In this document: positions 1 to 7,575 of the stretch, in pieces
Numbering within the stretch: the first letter of the stretch is position 1
Layout: each line of letters starts with the position of its first letter
Assembly (NCBI RefSeq): GCF_900168015.1
Contig: NZ_FUYR01000001.1
Coordinates: 866,943-930,942, forward strand
From: Daejeonella lutea
GTDB taxonomy: Bacteria > Bacteroidota > Bacteroidia > Sphingobacteriales > Sphingobacteriaceae
Length of the DNA: 64,000 nucleotides
Reading direction: 5' to 3'
Translations under genes and position numbers: made by a program
Notes under the pieces: model-generated
What the model was told of the DNA's origin: nothing
Seen by the model: only the letters and a program-made list of their open reading frames with translations
Databases searched by the model: none

Positions 1-1371
1 ACACGTGTGAGTGCGGAAATTTATCAGAAGCTCGAATCCTTAAGAACGGCGTATGAGGACGATGCTAAAGTGGTTGGAAACCGAAATTTAATAATGCTCG
101 GTCAATTCCTAATTTCGGGTTTGATCATAGCACTATTGGTCGTCTTTCTCTACCTGTTTAGAAAAGATATATATGCGGATAACAGACAGATGTCCTTAAT
201 CCTCTTGATCATAACAGGAATGCTTCTTACCTTGTCCTGGGCTGTTCGTGTCAAAATTCCTAATATTTATTACATCCCGTTCTGTATCGTTCCTATCATT
301 ATCAGGATATTGTTTGACACACGCCTGGCCTTGAATATCCATTTATTAGTGGTTCTTATTGCAGGCTTTTTCGTACCAAATAGTTTTGAATTTGCATTTC
401 TTCAGGTTTCCGCAGGTATGGTTGCCATATATAGCATTAAGAACCTGATAAAAAGAGAGCAGTTCCTTATTTCGGCACTTCTCATCCTGCTTAATTATTT
501 CATTGCTTTCCTCGGCATTTCGCTCATCCGCGACGGTTCGGTTGCGGACATTGAATGGATGAATTTTGTCCCGTTCATATTTTCAGTACTGCTTTCACTG
601 CTTGCCTATCCCTTGATTTACGCGTTTGAGCGTGGATTTGGAATTACCTCCGACGTTACACTGATGGAGTTAACCAATACCAATTCAAAACTGCTGCGTG
701 ACCTCGCCTTTAAGGCTCCCGGAACATTTCAGCACTCGCTTCAGGTCGCTAATCTGGCAGAAGCGGCCATGTTTAAAATTGGCGGAAATGCACTACTTGT
801 CCGTGCTGGAGCACTTTATCATGACATTGGTAAAATTGTTAATCCGCAATACTTTATTGAAAATCAGAATAGAGGGGCTAATCCGCATGATACCATCTCC
901 TACGAACAAAGTGCCCAAATCATTATTCAGCATGTGAATAAAGGAGTTGAGATTGCACGCAAAAATCAAATCCCGGAAATGCTCATCGATTTTATCCGGA
1001 CACATCATGGAAATACACGGGTTGATTATTTTTACCAGTCGTTCCTTAAGAACTTTCCTGAGAAATTTGTGGACGAGAACACATTCCGTTATCCCGGGCC
1101 TATCCCCTTTTCCAAGGAGACCGCTGTACTTATGTTAGCCGACTCCGTCGAAGCGGCCTCGCGGAGCCTGAAAGAACCTGACGCCCAAAGTATCAATAAC
1201 CTTGTGGAACGCATTATCGATTACAAGCTCGACCAGGAACAGCTTATAGACAGCAATATCACTTTAAAGGACATTGAAACGATCAAGCTGATCTTTAAGA
1301 CCATGTTAATGGGCATCTATCATGTGAGGATTGACTATGCAGAGGTCGGATCTTTGAAACATGGGGTCTGA
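1..1371 (+). CDS. 7TM-HD family phosphohydrolase (PgpH/YqfF-like), 5' end cut by window edge
   Basis: C-terminal part of a 7TMR-HD membrane phosphodiesterase; PgpH members hydrolyse cyclic di-AMP on the cytoplasmic face of the membrane. The frame is open back to base 1, so the GTG at 7 is probably not the real start and the N-terminal extracellular domain lies outside the window. Visible residues 30-210 hold a run of hydrophobic segments, followed by an HD domain: His in HSLQVA (243 from the GTG), the HDIGK motif (272-276), THHG near 337 and a distal ADSVEAASR segment. All HD metal ligands I can place are present, so the enzyme should be active. It ends 95 bp before a convergent gene. Substrate (c-di-AMP) is family knowledge, not visible here. 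Confidence 0.88.
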   Translation, partial: TRVSAEIYQKLESLRTAYEDDAKVVGNRNLIMLGQFLISGLIIALLVVFLYLFRKDIYADNRQMSLILLIITGMLLTLSWAVRVKIPNIYYIPFCIVPIIIRILFDTRLALNIHLLVVLIAGFFVPNSFEFAFLQVSAGMVAIYSIKNLIKREQFLISALLILLNYFIAFLGISLIRDGSVADIEWMNFVPFIFSVLLSLLAYPLIYAFERGFGITSDVTLMELTNTNSKLLRDLAFKAPGTFQHSLQVANLAEAAMFKIGGNALLVRAGALYHDIGKIVNPQYFIENQNRGANPHDTISYEQSAQIIIQHVNKGVEIARKNQIPEMLIDFIRTHHGNTRVDYFYQSFLKNFPEKFVDENTFRYPGPIPFSKETAVLMLADSVEAASRSLKEPDAQSINNLVERIIDYKLDQEQLIDSNITLKDIETIKLIFKTMLMGIYHVRIDYAEVGSLKHGV

Positions 1372-1466
1372 AAAAGGAATTACAAAGACTCATTATTTTG
1401 CCAGCTTATCTTACCTAAAAGTACTGCTATCACCAATTTTTAAAAATCAGGCTCCATTGTAAATCT

Positions 1467-2060
1467 CTAAGCTCCGGCGGTTCCAGTCTTGACATCGCCC
1501 TTACGCCTGTAATTTACCATTATAACACCGCTGGGCGTAACCTGGCTTTCTACTAATTCAAACGCTGCCGGAACAGCCTGGTCGTTAAATAATCTTTTCC
1601 CTTTGCCCAGTACAAGAGGATGAATGTTGAGCCAGAACTCGTCAACTAATTCATGCTTTAACAAGAGCTGGACCAGCTCACTGCTGCCCCAGATTTTAAT
1701 GTCAGGACCATCCGATTTTTTTACCTTTTCAATATCCCCCACCCCGGTTAGAAATACCGAATTACTCCAGTCGGATTTAGTTCTGGTTTTGGACAGTACA
1801 TATTTTGTCACATCATTAACGCCCGGCCATTGATCCTCATGACGGGGCCAGTAATTTTCCCAGATATCAAATGTTTTTCGTCCCAGCATAAGATCAGCCG
1901 GCTCCATCTCCTTTTGCATCACTTTATCAGATACCTCGTCAGAGTTAGGCGCAACCCAGCCCCCATACTTGAAACCATTTGACGGATCTTCATCCGGCGC
2001 CCCAGGTCCCTGCATTACCCCATCAAGAGTAATGAATGATAAAACGATTATTTTTCTCAT
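1467..2060 (-). CDS. RibD C-terminal / dihydrofolate reductase-like protein
   Basis: A 197-aa cytosolic protein of the RibD_C family (reductase fold shared with the deaminase-reductase RibD and with DHFR). It begins MRKIIVLSFITLDGVMQGPG, the usual opening of stand-alone members, has the GRKTFDIWENYWP segment (about 60-72), and ends with the EFWLNIHPLVLGKGKRLF signature (about 141-158). Stand-alone members occur widely beside ArsR/SRPBCC genes and have no assigned substrate; NADPH-dependent reduction is inferred from the fold. It is divergent from the ArsR gene at 2275. A second, distant paralogue lies at 4763. Confidence 0.85.
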   Translation of the reverse strand: MRKIIVLSFITLDGVMQGPGAPDEDPSNGFKYGGWVAPNSDEVSDKVMQKEMEPADLMLGRKTFDIWENYWPRHEDQWPGVNDVTKYVLSKTRTKSDWSNSVFLTGVGDIEKVKKSDGPDIKIWGSSELVQLLLKHELVDEFWLNIHPLVLGKGKRLFNDQAVPAAFELVESQVTPSGVIMVNYRRKGDVKTGTAGA

Positions 2061-2211
2061 AGTCCTGGATAAAACATTTGGAGTTCGATTTTGTGCTCAT
2101 CAAAACTCGGAAATCGTAAAATTAATACCCTAGGGTGTATGTGACAAAATAGCGAGGGAATGCGACATTAAATACAGTCACTTACGGAAACTCAAAAAAA
2201 ATGATAAAATA

Positions 2212-2258
2212 TTTGCGCAACCCAAAGGTTGCATTTATATTTGCAACTCCACGGTTGC
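2212..2258 (+). promoter_or_regulatory. Promoter and twin-palindrome operator of the ArsR-type operon
   Basis: A full Bacteroidota-type promoter is visible: TTTG at 2212-2215, a 20-bp spacer, TATATTTG at 2236-2243. Two 16-bp inverted repeats overlap it: GCAACCcaaaGGTTGC at 2217-2232, inside the spacer, and GCAACtccacgGTTGC at 2243-2258, over the last base of the -7 box and the likely transcription start. Their centres are 26 bp apart. This is a typical arrangement for autorepression by the ArsR-family protein starting at 2275. Binding itself is inferred. Confidence 0.75.
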
Positions 2259-2274
2259 ATAATATATACTCGAA

Positions 2275-2613
2275 ATGAAACAAGATTTATTTCACGCCAT
2301 ATCAGACCCAACACGCAGGGCAATTTTGACCTTAATCGCTATTCAGGCCTTAACGCCAAACGCCATGGCAGAAAAATTTGATATGACCCGTCAGGCAGTG
2401 TCAAAACATATCAAAGTATTGCACGAGTGCGAACTGATAAAACCTGAGCAGAGCGGCAGGGAGATTTATTACCACTTCAACCCAAAAAAAATGCGGGAAT
2501 TTGACAATTGGTTAGCGCAGTTCAGACATAACTGGGAAGTGCAATTTAATCAGCTTGATAATCTGTTGTCGACTCAAAATAACCAGCGGGATAATGAACA
2601 GCAAACGAAGTAA
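2275..2613 (+). CDS. ArsR/SmtB-family winged-helix transcriptional regulator
   Basis: A 112-aa DNA-binding repressor. It opens MKQDLFHAISDPTRRAIL, the standard start of the ArsR subgroup that partners with AHSA1/SRPBCC proteins; the recognition helix is in MTRQAVSKHIKVLHECELI (about 39-57), followed by a beta wing with the IYYHFNP segment. No metal-binding Cys pair (ELCVCDL type) is present, so it is not an arsenic sensor; the signal is unknown. First gene of an operon with the SRPBCC gene at 2650 and the VOC gene at 3216. Two palindromes in its own promoter (2217-2258) suggest autorepression. Confidence 0.88.
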   Translation: MKQDLFHAISDPTRRAILTLIAIQALTPNAMAEKFDMTRQAVSKHIKVLHECELIKPEQSGREIYYHFNPKKMREFDNWLAQFRHNWEVQFNQLDNLLSTQNNQRDNEQQTK

Positions 2614-2649
2614 AATTGATGAAAGAGGAAACCATTAAACTCAAAATAT

Positions 2650-3180
2650 ATGTTGAACGAAGGAAAATCCCGCGATAAGGGAAACGAAAATTTACTATTT
2701 GATTTCAATGTCGACAAAGCGGCGAAGACCGTTTATATAACCAGGCAATTCAATGCCAGTCTTACTTTAGTTTGGGATGCCTTTACCAAAGCCGAATTAT
2801 TGGATCAATGGGGCGCGCCTGCACCGATGCGTGCCAAGACTAAGTATATGGATTTTAAAGAAGGTGGACGAAGGTTTTACGCGATGATCAGCCCCGATGG
2901 TATGGAGCGTTGGGCGGTGCAGGACTTTACGTCTGTTACCCCGAAAACCAATTTCAAAATGTACAACGCTTTTTCTGATAAAGATGAAAATCGTGAACTG
3001 CCCGGTTCTGAATGGGATTACAATTTCAGCGAGCATAACGGCATAACAACGGTAAACATTACCATTTTTAATGAATCGTTTGAGCGATTGGAAAAGTTAT
3101 TAGAAGGATTCAAAATAGGCTTCGCGATGACCCTGAAAAACTTGGAAGAACTGCTGGCCACCTTGTCGTCAAAGAAATAA
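2650..3180 (+). CDS. SRPBCC (AHSA1/ATPase-activator-like) domain protein
   Basis: A 176-aa cytosolic START/Bet v1-like (SRPBCC) protein. The [25 protein letters not shown] segment (split here: strand, then helix with WDAFT, about 34-55) and the [13 protein letters not shown] motif (about 71-83) are classic AHSA1 features. Ligand unknown. It lies 36 bp after the ArsR gene and 35 bp before the VOC gene, so the three are one transcriptional unit. The first 15 or so residues do not look conserved, and a second ATG at 2619 (other frame, 19 codons then stop) sits just upstream, so the exact start is uncertain. Confidence 0.82.
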   Translation: MLNEGKSRDKGNENLLFDFNVDKAAKTVYITRQFNASLTLVWDAFTKAELLDQWGAPAPMRAKTKYMDFKEGGRRFYAMISPDGMERWAVQDFTSVTPKTNFKMYNAFSDKDENRELPGSEWDYNFSEHNGITTVNITIFNESFERLEKLLEGFKIGFAMTLKNLEELLATLSSKK

Positions 3181-3215
3181 ACAGCGAATTAATAATCACA
3201 ATAAAAAAAAGAAAA

Positions 3216-3650
3216 ATGAGAGCAATCAATCCCTGGATCAACTTCAATGGCAATGCCGAAGAAGCATTTACTTTTTACAAATCAGTTTTTGGCGGTGAGT
3301 TCGCAAAGGTTGTTCGTTTTAAAGATTTAGCAAGCGCCGATTTTCCTGTACCGGCAAATGAAGCAAATAAAATGATGCACATAGCTTTACCTATTGGCAA
3401 ACATAATGTGTTAATCGCTAATGATGTCCCAGAATTTATGGGACGGGTAAATGAACAGGAAAACAGATCAAAAATAGTAGTGGCTGCTGAAAGCCGTGAA
3501 GAGGCGGACAAAATATTTAACGGACTATCAGCCGGCGGAGAAGTAGAAGGACCCATTGGAGAGAGCCCCTGGGGGACCTATGCCGGCATGTTCAGAGATA
3601 AATATGGCATTGAATGGATTGTGGAATTTGATTCGGGTTATACAGAGTGA
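3216..3650 (+). CDS. VOC-superfamily protein (PhnB / DUF899-type glyoxalase fold)
   Basis: A 144-aa cytosolic vicinal-oxygen-chelate protein of the PhnB-like group. It opens with the diagnostic INPWINFNGNAEEAFTFYKS segment, has FGGEFAKVVRF (about 25-35), and ends GTYAGMFRDKYGIEWIVEFD, the usual C-terminal strand. Such proteins are often annotated as 3-demethylubiquinone methyltransferase-like, but carry no methyltransferase motif. Last gene of the ArsR-AHSA1-VOC operon. Its substrate is unknown; a role with the neighbouring SRPBCC protein in a small-molecule response is inference. Confidence 0.83.
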   Translation: MRAINPWINFNGNAEEAFTFYKSVFGGEFAKVVRFKDLASADFPVPANEANKMMHIALPIGKHNVLIANDVPEFMGRVNEQENRSKIVVAAESREEADKIFNGLSAGGEVEGPIGESPWGTYAGMFRDKYGIEWIVEFDSGYTE

Positions 3651-3820
3651 GTATCTCCAAATACAAAAAAGGCTTCAATATCTAGGGTTTTATTACGCCC
3701 CTTTTGGCAATTCGTCAGGACCTTAATTTAAGATTTTACGGGAATACGCTTGGTCAAAACTTGTTGTTGTAGATAAAATGACTCCATTTGCATGATAAAA
3801 TCGAAGATGGTTATCCCAGA

Positions 3821-4084
3821 TTAAACGTTAGAAATTGGTGTTTTTTTCAATAAGTGCTTTTTTGCGAAAGATCTTCCCGAACCTGATTTTAAGTATAGTT
3901 CAAATTCGAAAGCGCGGTGTTTTTCAGGAAAAGAACAACACCATATCAGTCCAACCGGTAAATGCTGTTTGGTGGCGGGAACATACCCTTTCAAATGTCG
4001 CTTTATCCGGCCGTTCAGGTCTGATGTACAGCCAACATAATGTTTACCGGAATTAAGTCTTAGAATATAGACATAGAACCACAT
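3821..4084 (-). CDS. GIY-YIG nuclease domain protein (UPF0213/YhbQ-like)
   Basis: An 87-aa protein that is essentially one GIY-YIG domain. The two signature strands are visible as YVYILRLNSGKHYVGCTSD (about 4-22; the second motif reads YVG instead of YIG), followed by LNGRIKRHLKG with the conserved Arg, and a Glu in FEFELYLKSGSGR near 62. Small stand-alone members are common and repeated in Bacteroidota genomes; their role is not established and nuclease activity is inferred. It is monocistronic; just upstream lies the hairpin at 4096-4126 that ends the tRNA-Ser transcript. Confidence 0.82.
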   Translation of the reverse strand: MWFYVYILRLNSGKHYVGCTSDLNGRIKRHLKGYVPATKQHLPVGLIWCCSFPEKHRAFEFELYLKSGSGRSFAKKHLLKKTPISNV

Positions 4085-4095
4085 TCCCTAAAATA

Positions 4096-4126
4096 AAAAG
4101 CCAGACATTATAAATGTCTGGCTTTT
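4096..4126 (-). terminator. Rho-independent terminator, downstream of tRNA-Ser
   Basis: A near-perfect stem (AAAAAGCCAGACATT pairing with AATGTCTGGCTTTTT, loop of one to three bases) with flanking A and T tracts, so it can work on both strands. On the minus strand it follows tRNA-Ser(GCT) and the repeat block 4139-4320. Confidence 0.75.
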
Positions 4127-4138
4127 TGAAATTGCTCG

Positions 4139-4320
4139 GATCGCTTTAGCGACCGGGTCTCTGTCGCTTCCTCAGACTGTGTCCGCCGTACAGTGCTTTA
4201 GCGACCGGGTCTCCTTTGCTTCCTCAAGCGGACTGTGTCCGCCGTACAGTGCTTTAGCGACCGGGTCTCCTTCGCTTCCTCAAGCGGACTGTGTCCGCCG
4301 TAGGGAGCTTCGGCGACCGA
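4139..4320. repeat. Tandem palindromic repeat, 3.2 copies of a 52-56 bp unit
   Basis: The string GCTTTAGCGACCGGGTCTC recurs at 4143, 4195 and 4251, and a diverged GCTTCGGCGACCG at 4307, giving spacings of 52, 56 and 56 bp. Each full unit contains two small hairpins: CGCT-TT-AGCG and GCGGAC-TGT-GTCCGC. The array starts 5 bp after the 3' end of tRNA-Ser (minus strand) and ends before its terminator. It encodes no convincing protein. Confidence 0.85.
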
Positions 4321-4324
4321 AGGC

Positions 4325-4410
4325 GGAGAGAGAGGGATTCGAACCCTCGGTACCGTTGCCAGTACGACAGTTTAGCAAACTGTTCCTTTCGGCCACTCAG
4401 GCATCTCTCC
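4325..4410 (-). tRNA. tRNA-Ser (anticodon GCT)
   Basis: 86-nt gene. Acceptor stem GGAGAGA/TCTCTCC, D-arm TGCCTGAGTGGCCGAAAGG, anticodon loop TTGCTAA within an ACAGT/ACTGT stem, the long variable arm expected for serine, and T-arm GAGGGTTCGAATCCCTC. Anticodon GCT reads AGC/AGT codons. The 3' CCA is not encoded. Its promoter is at 4441-4470. Confidence 0.96.
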
Positions 4411-4440
4411 TTTAAATAAAAAACCCTCTTTCGAGGACTG

Positions 4441-4470
4441 CAAATATAGTAATTCAGACAGGCTGGCAAA
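4441..4470 (-). promoter_or_regulatory. Promoter of tRNA-Ser
   Basis: Read on the minus strand: TTTG (4470-4467), 18-bp spacer, TATATTTG (4448-4441), ending 31 bp before the tRNA 5' end. Matches the Bacteroidota primary-sigma consensus. Confidence 0.75.
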
Positions 4471-4762
4471 AAATATTTTCACTAAAAAGGTATTTATTTA
4501 TAAATGTCTGGACTGTTCATTATTACGAAGTCAGAAAAAAGTAAAAGCGGTGGATTCTGAATTTTTCTACAGGACTTAAGTCTTTTTTGTCGACAGGCAT
4601 ACGAAGTATCTGCTGATCGAGCATAATCAATATATAATTTGCAAACTGGCTTGTACGGCCCCCCTTTTGTCCGCGTTACCCCCTTACAGCAGTATTCAAT
4701 ATTTTTATTTTTATCTTCATATTCATTAAAAGAATTCTTAGAAATACCTTAATACCTGTAAC
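4471..4762. other. Non-coding spacer, nothing recognised
   Basis: AT-rich spacer between the tRNA-Ser promoter and the reductase gene at 4763. I see no ORF, hairpin or repeat that I would call; it presumably holds the promoter of the downstream gene. Confidence 0.5.
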
Positions 4763-5326
4763 ATGAGAAACTTGATCTATGGCATCAATCTAACAGCCGA
4801 CGGATGCTGCGAGCATACCAAAGGCAAAGCGAACGAGGAAGTTCATGAGTATTTCACCGACCTGATGCACGATGTTGACCTGCTAGTCTACGGCCGCAAG
4901 ACTTACGAGCTGATGGTACCTTATTGGCCGGATGTTGCAAAAAGTCACTCTGGAACCAAGGACGAAAATGAATTTGCCCGAAAATTCACAGCCATCGACA
5001 AACTTGTTTTTTCAAAGACTCTGAAAAGTGTTGATGGAAACGCGCGGCTTGTCCGCGATGGTCTTAAGAAGGAAATCCTCCGGTTGAAACAGGAACCAGG
5101 GAAGAAAATTTCAACTGGAGGTGTTGACTTGCCTTCTCAACTGATTGCCCTTAACCTCGTTGATGAGTTCTATTTTGTCATTCACCCAATTCTTGCCGGA
5201 AAAGGTCGACGATTATTGGATACCACGTTAATAAAGGGAAATACAGATCTGGAACTGGTGAGCTCAAAGGTTTTTAAGTCTGGATTTGTTGCCTTGCATT
5301 ACATCAAAGCTGATTCGGAGTTTTAA
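4763..5326 (+). CDS. RibD C-terminal / dihydrofolate reductase-like protein
   Basis: A 187-aa RibD_C-fold reductase, second in the window. It opens MRNLIYGINLTADGCCEH, has the VYGRKTYELMVPYWPDV motif (about 42-58) and the C-terminal EFYFVIHPILAGKGRRLLD signature (about 135-153). Sequence differs enough from the gene at 1467 to indicate old divergence rather than recent duplication. NADPH-dependent reductase activity is inferred from fold; substrate unknown. It is monocistronic, followed 286 bp later by tRNA-Pro. Confidence 0.85.
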   Translation: MRNLIYGINLTADGCCEHTKGKANEEVHEYFTDLMHDVDLLVYGRKTYELMVPYWPDVAKSHSGTKDENEFARKFTAIDKLVFSKTLKSVDGNARLVRDGLKKEILRLKQEPGKKISTGGVDLPSQLIALNLVDEFYFVIHPILAGKGRRLLDTTLIKGNTDLELVSSKVFKSGFVALHYIKADSEF

Positions 5327-5535
5327 GAACTTGATAAAAGCGACATCGCCTTTTAGCAATTGAATTCGGCTACACACTTATAAAAACTTCCTGAAACATT
5401 TAAGACCTTTACTTTTAAATGTTAAAATTAATCAATACAGAGGAATCCTTATAAGATTATAAAACCTGTGGATCAATACGTTATAAATGTCAGTTTCAAA
5501 CACTGTTCTGAAGCGTCAAAATATTTTCAAAAATA

Positions 5536-5566
5536 TTTGCCACAGACTCTTAAAAGTCTATCTTTG
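5536..5566 (+). promoter_or_regulatory. Promoter of tRNA-Pro
   Basis: TTTG at 5536-5539, a 19-bp spacer, TATCTTTG at 5559-5566. The tRNA begins 47 bp after the -7 box, so a short 5' leader is expected. Confidence 0.78.
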
Positions 5567-5612
5567 CAGTCCCTTAACAAATGAAGAACACCGGTTATCA
5601 TTGTTAAATGTT

Positions 5613-5686
5613 CGGGGTGTAGCGTAGCCCGGTATCGCGCCTGGTTTGGGACCAGGAGGTCGTAGGTTCGAATCCTGCCACCCCGA
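5613..5686 (+). tRNA. tRNA-Pro (anticodon TGG)
   Basis: 74-nt gene: acceptor CGGGGTG/CACCCCG plus discriminator A, D-arm GCGTAGCCCGGTATCGCGC, anticodon stem CCTGG/CCAGG with loop TTTGGGA (anticodon TGG), T-arm GTAGGTTCGAATCCTGC. CCA is not encoded (ACAA follows). Confidence 0.96.
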
Positions 5687-5694
5687 CAAACTTC

Positions 5695-5733
5695 AACCCC
5701 CTTCAGCATCGCTGAAGGGGGTTTGTTGTTTTT
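5695..5733 (+). terminator. Terminator of tRNA-Pro
   Basis: Strong hairpin AACCCCCTTCAGC-ATC-GCTGAAGGGGGTT (5695-5723) followed by a T-rich tract TTGTTGTTTTT. It is also one branch of a larger foldable region, 5691-5816. Confidence 0.8.
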
Positions 5734-5816
5734 ACGAAATCTGCAAGCCGCAGGCTTGTGAGATGAAGTAAAAACAACAAACCCAGCTTCGAGGCACGAG
5801 AAGCGCAGGGTTGAAG
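5721..5816. repeat. Nested inverted repeats behind the tRNA-Pro terminator
   Basis: A perfect 15-bp inverted repeat, GTTTGTTGTTTTTAC (5721-5735) with GTAAAAACAACAAAC (5768-5782), encloses a second perfect hairpin CAAGCC-GCA-GGCTTG (5744-5758). A third stem GCTTC/GAAGC (5786-5790/5800-5804) follows. GGGTTGAAG at 5808-5816 is complementary to CTTCAACCC at 5691-5699, closing the whole into a multi-branch fold. No ORF runs through it. Could be a REP-type element or a structured RNA. Confidence 0.75.
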
Positions 5817-6018
5817 AGTGTAACGCCCCCCATTCAGGATCAGCGCAGCTAATCCTGAACTGCCACCACCTTTTGTCATTCCATCATCAAGTCAATTTCC
5901 CGGACCAGTCTATCATTTAATTAGGTGCGAAAGAATCCCCGAACATTTACCACATTATTAAGTGCGCACCATCAAAATTGCGTATATTAACTAATAATAC
6001 TTCACATGAGCTCACACA

Positions 6019-6261
6019 ATGGACTTTCCTGAAGATATAAAGGATAAAAAAGGTAATCCTATCCACGCAGATGACCTAGTTTGCTATAAGCAACATTACT
6101 ACCGCGTATTCTGGAATGTTCGTCGAAACGTTTTACAAATGGTTAGCCGAAACTTTGCTTATCTGGATCTAACGGTAGATATTCTAACTAACCTTGAGAA
6201 TGTCGGACCGTATGAAGGTAATGAGCGTCTGTTCCTGAGCGACGGACAGGTTTCATTCTGA
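6019..6261 (+). CDS. Hypothetical protein, 80 aa
   Basis: I do not recognise this small acidic, probably soluble protein. It opens MDFPEDIKDKKGNPIHADDLV and continues with an aromatic-rich middle (CYKQHYYRVFWNVRRNVLQMV, about 21-41), suggesting a small beta-barrel like those that begin with a G-x-x-I-x-x-G-D-x-V type strand, but that is a guess. No signal peptide, no Cys pair. It stands alone between the tRNA-Pro spacer and the histidine kinase, 39 bp from the convergent stop codon. Coding status rests on an ATG, an ORF filling the spacer and plausible composition. Confidence 0.55.
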   Translation: MDFPEDIKDKKGNPIHADDLVCYKQHYYRVFWNVRRNVLQMVSRNFAYLDLTVDILTNLENVGPYEGNERLFLSDGQVSF

Positions 6262-6300
6262 ATGCCTGCTGTTCCGATGGCATGATTCGAAACGTAATTT

Positions 6301-7455
6301 CTAGCTTTCTGGAGTATAAATCTTAGGTATCTCTATAAAGATCGTCGTGCCTTCATGTTCGCGACTTTCAAACCAAACCTTCCCATGATGCCATCCCACG
6401 ATCATTTTCACAATTGACAAACCCAAACCTGTACTGGGTTCACCATTTAAACCCTTACGCCTGGCGGGGGTAAATTTCTCGAAAAGTTCGTGGTGGAATT
6501 CGTCGGGTATCCCAATGCCATTGTCGCTAAATGAAAAAACAACGCTCTCCTGCTTCTCCTCAATGCCAACCGAAATATTACCACCAGGATGGGTAAACTT
6601 CAAAGCATTCGTTAAGAGGTTGTTCATGATCTGCATAAACTTAGCCTCATCCAGATCAACATATATACTTTTAGTACTGCTGCTCATTTCAAAAACACGA
6701 TCAGCAATAGAACCCGAGCGTTTACATTCCTCGATATATTCGCTGATCTTCATCACTATGTCCATCCGCTTCATCGTAAGCTCCACCTCTACCGTCTCCA
6801 ATAATTCCCTGTCAATCAGGTTAGCTATCAGTTGTATCGATTCTTTTAAGATGGAAGAGATTGTTCGGACATCCCTGAGATGTGCAGCATCTTCGAGCTT
6901 TGTATCAATTCTTTTTACCAGCGTATTGGCTATTTCAAGCGGTCCTCTTAGATCGTGAGCAAGCATATTAAGAATCGAATTCTTTTTATTTGCATAGCGC
7001 AGGACTGATTCGTGATTCTTCCATTCCGCAGTAATATCGCTCACTGTACCGGCAATAAGGTCCACTCCGTCTTCTTGTATTACAAACGGTATGAGTCGCA
7101 CCCGGTGGATTTCTCCATTCAATTCTACCCGTACATCAACTCCACCTGAAAGCGACCCCTGCAAAAATTCTATAAATTTTTCCTTTACATAGATCCTGTC
7201 ATCAGGATGAACTAATGATAAAGCAAGTTCTGGAGTAATATTTTCTCGTTCGCTCGGCTTAAGTCCACCAAGAGAATCATCAATATGAAGAAATTCATTG
7301 CGCCCTGAATGGTAAACAAAACTGATATTCCTGTACTTAGCAGGTGAATTTTTCGGCTTTTCCATAGGATCTGTTAGCGTGACGCTACATAAAGGTAAAA
7401 AGGCAATTATTGTTTGATGCAAAATACGAATTTCATTAAGTCTTTTTAACTGCAT
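6301..7455 (-). CDS. PAS-domain sensor histidine kinase
   Basis: A 384-aa (or 354-aa) histidine kinase without transmembrane segments. Residues 45-145 form a PAS fold with a PAC-like tail (LVHPDDRIYVKEKF near 81-94, then GTVSDITAEWKNHE). HisKA follows with the H-box LNMLAHDLRGPLE (His167), then HATPase_c: N-box NNLLTNALKFTHPGG, G1 FSDNGIGIPDE, G2 STGLGLSIVKMIVG. All catalytic motifs are intact. The input signal is unknown and no response regulator is adjacent, so it is an orphan kinase. The start is uncertain: the first 30 residues look unlike a PAS leader, and an internal ATG at 7365 (MEKPKNSPAK) is an equally good start. Confidence 0.87.
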   Translation of the reverse strand: MQLKRLNEIRILHQTIIAFLPLCSVTLTDPMEKPKNSPAKYRNISFVYHSGRNEFLHIDDSLGGLKPSERENITPELALSLVHPDDRIYVKEKFIEFLQGSLSGGVDVRVELNGEIHRVRLIPFVIQEDGVDLIAGTVSDITAEWKNHESVLRYANKKNSILNMLAHDLRGPLEIANTLVKRIDTKLEDAAHLRDVRTISSILKESIQLIANLIDRELLETVEVELTMKRMDIVMKISEYIEECKRSGSIADRVFEMSSSTKSIYVDLDEAKFMQIMNNLLTNALKFTHPGGNISVGIEEKQESVVFSFSDNGIGIPDEFHHELFEKFTPARRKGLNGEPSTGLGLSIVKMIVGWHHGKVWFESREHEGTTIFIEIPKIYTPES

Positions 7456-7575
7456 CGGCTATGCTCTTAACCCAATGCACCTGGCTTTATTTTTTTCAAA
7501 CCAGGTATTTATACCGTCTATTCAGGTAGAACAAACCTCTGGTCAGTTTGTAGTACCATAGTAATATCCCTGTTC

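Noticed and set aside
2619-2678. Possible frameshift at the N-terminus of the SRPBCC gene (second ATG at 2619)
   Set aside because: The 19-codon frame ends in a stop and the conserved part of the family starts after residue 15 of the annotated frame, so nothing is missing.
4179-4415. 78-aa ORF on the plus strand over the repeat and tRNA-Ser
   Set aside because: It is made of the tandem repeat and antisense tRNA; the protein is repetitive only because the DNA is.
6515-6958. 147-aa plus-strand ORF inside the histidine kinase
   Set aside because: The minus strand shows complete H-, N- and G-box motifs; the plus-strand frame is a shadow.
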